From JAJTHJ01 sp046316025 (lineage in GTDB: Bacteria > Pseudomonadota > Gammaproteobacteria > Burkholderiales > Burkholderiaceae_F): 17,890 nt of DNA. Below, piece after piece: positions 15,405-17,890 of the stretch. Below the pieces are notes generated by a model. The model ran no database searches. It worked only from the letters and a program-made list of their open reading frames with translations, and was not told the DNA's origin. The stretch's first letter is position 1. Each line of letters begins with the position of its first letter. Position numbers and translations under genes: made by a program. The stretch covers positions 1-17,890 of the forward strand of contig JBKCXU010000080.1 in assembly GCA_046316025.1 (NCBI GenBank), read 5' to 3'.

Positions 15405-15444
15405 TGATGGGAGGGTGCGCGCGGCTGCGTTTAGCACTACAGGG
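15405..15444 (+). promoter_or_regulatory. Island motif site e, upstream of tail-collar operon
   Basis: TGAT (15405-15408), 16 bases, CTGCGTTTAG (15425-15434), six bases, AGGG (15441-15444). The ATG is 104 bases beyond the second box. There is no AAACGC arm here, so the inverted repeat is not an essential part of the motif. Confidence 0.6.
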
Positions 15445-15538
15445 ACAGCTCCGGCACGGGCGCATCCGGGCCTTGTTTATCGGTTTGTTGTTTCACTTTC
15501 CGGTGCCGACCCGGCACCACTGACCCAAGGAGGTTCTT

Positions 15539-16084
15539 ATGGACGAGGCATACATAGGCGAAATTCGGATGGTGGCGTTCGGCTTTGCGCCCGTCGGCTG
15601 GGCGCTGTGCGATGGATCGCTCTTGCCGATTGCCAGCAATTCGCCGCTCTTTTCACTGATCGGGACAACCTACGGCGGCAACGGGACAACGAACTTCGCT
15701 TTGCCGGATTTGCGTGGGCGGTCTGCGGTCGGCGTGGGCCAGGGTTCGGGGTTGTCGTCGATCGCCCCGGGGCAGGCCGGCGGCGTCGAGAACGTTTCGT
15801 TGACCGCGGCCAATCTGCCGCAGCACACGCACGTGGTGGCCGTCCCCGCGGCGGCAGCGCGGGCCGACGTTGCGGCGCCGGGCAGCACGGCAGTACTGGC
15901 CGAAGGGTACGACGCTGGCGGCGCCGTCGACGTGAACTTGTACACCGCATCCAACGCCACAACGACGTTGAAGCCTTTCGATACCGCTCCGGCCGGCAGC
16001 GGCACGCCGGTGGCGGTGCGCAATCCCTATCTGGGTGTCAATTTCATCATCTGTACCCAGGGCATTTATCCCTCGCGGCCCTGA
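15539..16084 (+). CDS. Phage tail-collar domain protein (MdpB-like)
   Basis: This is a 181-residue protein with the phage tail-collar domain at about residues 5-75: EIRMVAFGFAPVGWALCDG, LFSLIGTTYGGNG, then FALPDLRGRSAVG. It continues with the LTAANLPQHTHVV stretch and the terminal NPYLGVNFIICTQGIYP that are typical of the microcystin-dependent-protein (MdpB) type. Such proteins occur outside phages in many bacteria, often in groups; their role is unsettled. No other phage genes are nearby, so this is not a prophage. A strong AAGGAGG site lies five bases before the ATG, and an island promoter motif lies upstream. The DUF4347 gene begins 54 bases after its stop. Confidence 0.9.
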   Translation: MDEAYIGEIRMVAFGFAPVGWALCDGSLLPIASNSPLFSLIGTTYGGNGTTNFALPDLRGRSAVGVGQGSGLSSIAPGQAGGVENVSLTAANLPQHTHVVAVPAAAARADVAAPGSTAVLAEGYDAGGAVDVNLYTASNATTTLKPFDTAPAGSGTPVAVRNPYLGVNFIICTQGIYPSRP

Positions 16085-16138
16085 GCTTCTGCCGGACCCG
16101 CCGCCTGAGCCGTTCGCCTTGGCCCCTGGAGCCGACCC

Positions 16139-17890
16139 ATGACCGATGCTGCCGCAACCCTCTCTGCCGCGCCCTCGGCGGCGCAGGAGATCGTGTTCAT
16201 CGACGCCCGGCTGGCGGGCGCCGCCGAGCTGTTGGCGGGCTTGCCGCCGGAGGTGGAGGTGGTCGTGCTCGCGCCCGACCGCGACGGCCTGGCGCAGATC
16301 GCCGCGGCGCTCGACGGGCGGCACGGCCTGACGGCGATCCACGTTCTTGCACATGGCGCGCCCGGCGGCCTGTCGCTCGGCAGCGGCTGGGTCGACGGCG
16401 ACAGCCTGCAACTGAACGCCGACGATGCTCGGCGCATCGTCGGCGCGCTGGCCCCGGATGGGGATCTGCTGATCTACGGCTGCGCGGTGGCGGCGGGGCC
16501 GGCGGGCAGCCTGCTGTTGCAGTCGCTCGCCACGCTGACCGGGGTCGACATCGCCGCCTCGACCGACGCGACCGGCGCCGCCGCGCTTGGCGGCAACTGG
16601 ACCCTGGAGGCGTCCGTCGGCGAGGTGACGACCATCTCGCTCGGCTTGCGCTCGGGCCTGGCCGACTACGCGGGAGTGCTGGCCGCGACGTTCGTCAACG
16701 CCGCGTTGACGGAGTTTCCGGTGCTGCCCACTCCCGCGCGCTCGGTGGTCGCGGACTTCGACGGCGACGGCGATGCCGACATTCTGTATCAGGACGGCGG
16801 CAACGGTACCTCGTTCAAGTACTTCCGCAACGACAGTGCCGGCGGCATGTTGAACCTGACGGAAGTGGCCTTGTCGGCCTCGCCGTTTTCGGGTCTGACT
16901 CTGCCCGATCTCTCCGGCTTTGGTGCCAACGGTGTGTACGTTGTCGCGGACTTCACCGGCGACGGTCGTGTCGATGTGTGGGTACCCGCGCCGAATTCGC
17001 CCGGCCGGTTCTTCGAGTCGAGCGGCGCCGCCGGGTATGTGGAAGGGAACCCGTCGACCAGGAACCTCCCGTCGATGGAGTTTGCGCCGCGCCGGGTCGC
17101 GGCCGACTTCGACCGCGACGGCGATATCGACATCCTTTACCAAACGGGGGGCAACGGCACCGAAGTGCGCTATCGGCGCAACGATGGCAGCGGCACCTTC
17201 ACCGATCTGGCGGCGGCGGCCGCCCCGTTCGGCACGCCGACCCTGCCGGACGTTCTTGCCGACCGGTATCGGTTTGCCGACTTCAACGGCGATGGCCGTC
17301 TCGATGTGTGGACGTACCAGACCAGCGGCGTTTCGGGCGTGGCGGTGACTCAGTACCTCTATCTGGGGCAGTCGGACGGCACCTATACGGCGACGTCGAC
17401 GGCGGGTTTTCCGACGTTCAGCGTCGCCCGGACCCTGGTCCAAGACTTCGACGGCGACGGCGACCCGGACATCCTTCTCCAGGACGGCGGCGACGGCACG
17501 GCGCTCACCTACGCCCGTAACGACGGCAATTTGACCTTCACGACCTTCACGAGTCTGGCCGGCACGCCGCTCGAAGGCGCGACCGCGAACTCAATTGCGC
17601 TTGCACGAGTGGCGGACTTCGAAGTCGACGGCGATCTGGATCTTTGGTTGCCCGCCGTCACTGGCACGGCCTACCTGCAGCAAAACGCGACCCGTACCAA
17701 CGCCCCACCGACGGGCAGCGTCACGATCAGCGGCACCGCCACGCAGGGTCAGACCCTGACGGCGGGCAACACCCTGGCCGATGCGGACGGGCTGGGCACC
17801 ATCGCGTACCAGTGGCTGCGCGACGGCGGCACCATCGCCGGCGCCACCAATACGACCTATGTGCTGACGCAGGCTGACGTCGGCCGGGCG
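16139..17890 (+). CDS. DUF4347 / FG-GAP repeat / Ig-like surface protein, 5' part
   Basis: The first 584 residues are visible; the gene runs off the window. Residues about 17-165 are a DUF4347 domain, with IHVLAHGAPGGLSLGS (His72) and DLLIYGCAVAAG (Cys115). Residues about 200-510 hold six calcium-binding-type loops (DFDGDGDADI at 206, DFTGDGRVDV at 271, DFDRDGDIDI at 323, then at 381, 436 and 493). They form three tandem units of about 113 residues, each with a D-DGDGD-DI loop and then a D-GDGR-DVW loop: FG-GAP/VCBS-type blades. An Ig-like repeat starts near 523 (TQGQTLTAG, YQWLRDG). There is no N-terminal signal peptide, as usual for DUF4347 proteins, which are thought to be exported by type I secretion. 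It is probably co-transcribed with the tail-collar gene. Confidence 0.88.
   Translation, partial: MTDAAATLSAAPSAAQEIVFIDARLAGAAELLAGLPPEVEVVVLAPDRDGLAQIAAALDGRHGLTAIHVLAHGAPGGLSLGSGWVDGDSLQLNADDARRIVGALAPDGDLLIYGCAVAAGPAGSLLLQSLATLTGVDIAASTDATGAAALGGNWTLEASVGEVTTISLGLRSGLADYAGVLAATFVNAALTEFPVLPTPARSVVADFDGDGDADILYQDGGNGTSFKYFRNDSAGGMLNLTEVALSASPFSGLTLPDLSGFGANGVYVVADFTGDGRVDVWVPAPNSPGRFFESSGAAGYVEGNPSTRNLPSMEFAPRRVAADFDRDGDIDILYQTGGNGTEVRYRRNDGSGTFTDLAAAAAPFGTPTLPDVLADRYRFADFNGDGRLDVWTYQTSGVSGVAVTQYLYLGQSDGTYTATSTAGFPTFSVARTLVQDFDGDGDPDILLQDGGDGTALTYARNDGNLTFTTFTSLAGTPLEGATANSIALARVADFEVDGDLDLWLPAVTGTAYLQQNATRTNAPPTGSVTISGTATQGQTLTAGNTLADADGLGTIAYQWLRDGGTIAGATNTTYVLTQADVGRA

Larger units (their letters stand above)
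15227..15538. other. 312-base intergenic region: terminator hairpin and promoter
   Basis: It holds the long hairpin at 15283-15324, island motif site e (15405-15444), a small hairpin GGTGCCG-ACC-CGGCACC (15502-15518) and the AAGGAGG ribosome site (15527-15533) of the next gene. No ORF is supported. Confidence 0.65.

Noticed and set aside
15343..17520. A 725-codon plus-strand ORF over the tail-collar and DUF4347 genes
   Set aside because: It is an Arg-rich out-of-frame shadow. The other frames give clear tail-collar and FG-GAP sequences with ribosome sites.
15539..17890. Prophage or tailocin end
   Set aside because: Only a tail-collar domain is present. There are no baseplate, tube, lysis or integrase genes, and the neighbour is a DUF4347 surface protein.

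Overview
The window looks like a chromosomal stretch of a high-GC Gram-negative bacterium, most likely a betaproteobacterium. Supporting points are the strong GC3 bias, a lipobox lipoprotein, Dpp/Opp-type transporters, a sigma factor of the Sigma70_ECF (PF07638/TIGR02999-like) group paired with a transmembrane Ser/Thr kinase, and C/G-rich REP-like repeats. The taxonomic call is an inference, because no rRNA or marker gene is present.

Left part (1-6636), housekeeping and transport. The 3' end of a DppC-like permease, a small lipoprotein and two DppD/DppF-type ATPases form a plus-strand di/oligopeptide ABC operon. An OPT-family oligopeptide transporter and a MOSC protein are on the minus strand, convergent with that operon. 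A plus-strand membrane protein of unknown function (5740-6636) follows.

Right part (6689-17890), an accessory island that seems to be one regulatory unit. It holds an ECF sigma factor, a 70-codon ORF that copies the N-terminus of the kinase, a membrane protein, and a 942-aa transmembrane Ser/Thr kinase with a TPR-like C-terminal half. The kinase is translationally coupled to a small protein. Then come a pair of paralogous secreted microproteins, three small proteins without signal peptides (one DUF1842-like), a phage-tail-collar protein, and the start of a large DUF4347 plus FG-GAP/VCBS plus Ig-like surface protein that runs off the window.

The most interesting observation is a promoter-like motif, YGAT-N16-YTGCGTWTAG-N6-RGGG. 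It occurs five times with identical internal spacing, each time 40-110 bases upstream of an island gene: the kinase-like ORF, the membrane protein, both microproteins, and the tail-collar/DUF4347 operon. Its geometry fits an ECF -35/-10 promoter. The simplest model is that the island's own sigma factor, controlled by the kinase, drives these surface or exported proteins. The motif was found by eye; the sigma assignment is inference.

Other oddities: a REP-like inverted pair inserted in frame inside the kinase catalytic domain, with a 46-base identical copy 2.4 kb downstream; a non-RD (HCD) catalytic loop; a sigma factor whose region 2.2 lacks the threonine expected in kinase-activated relatives; and several strong intergenic hairpins.
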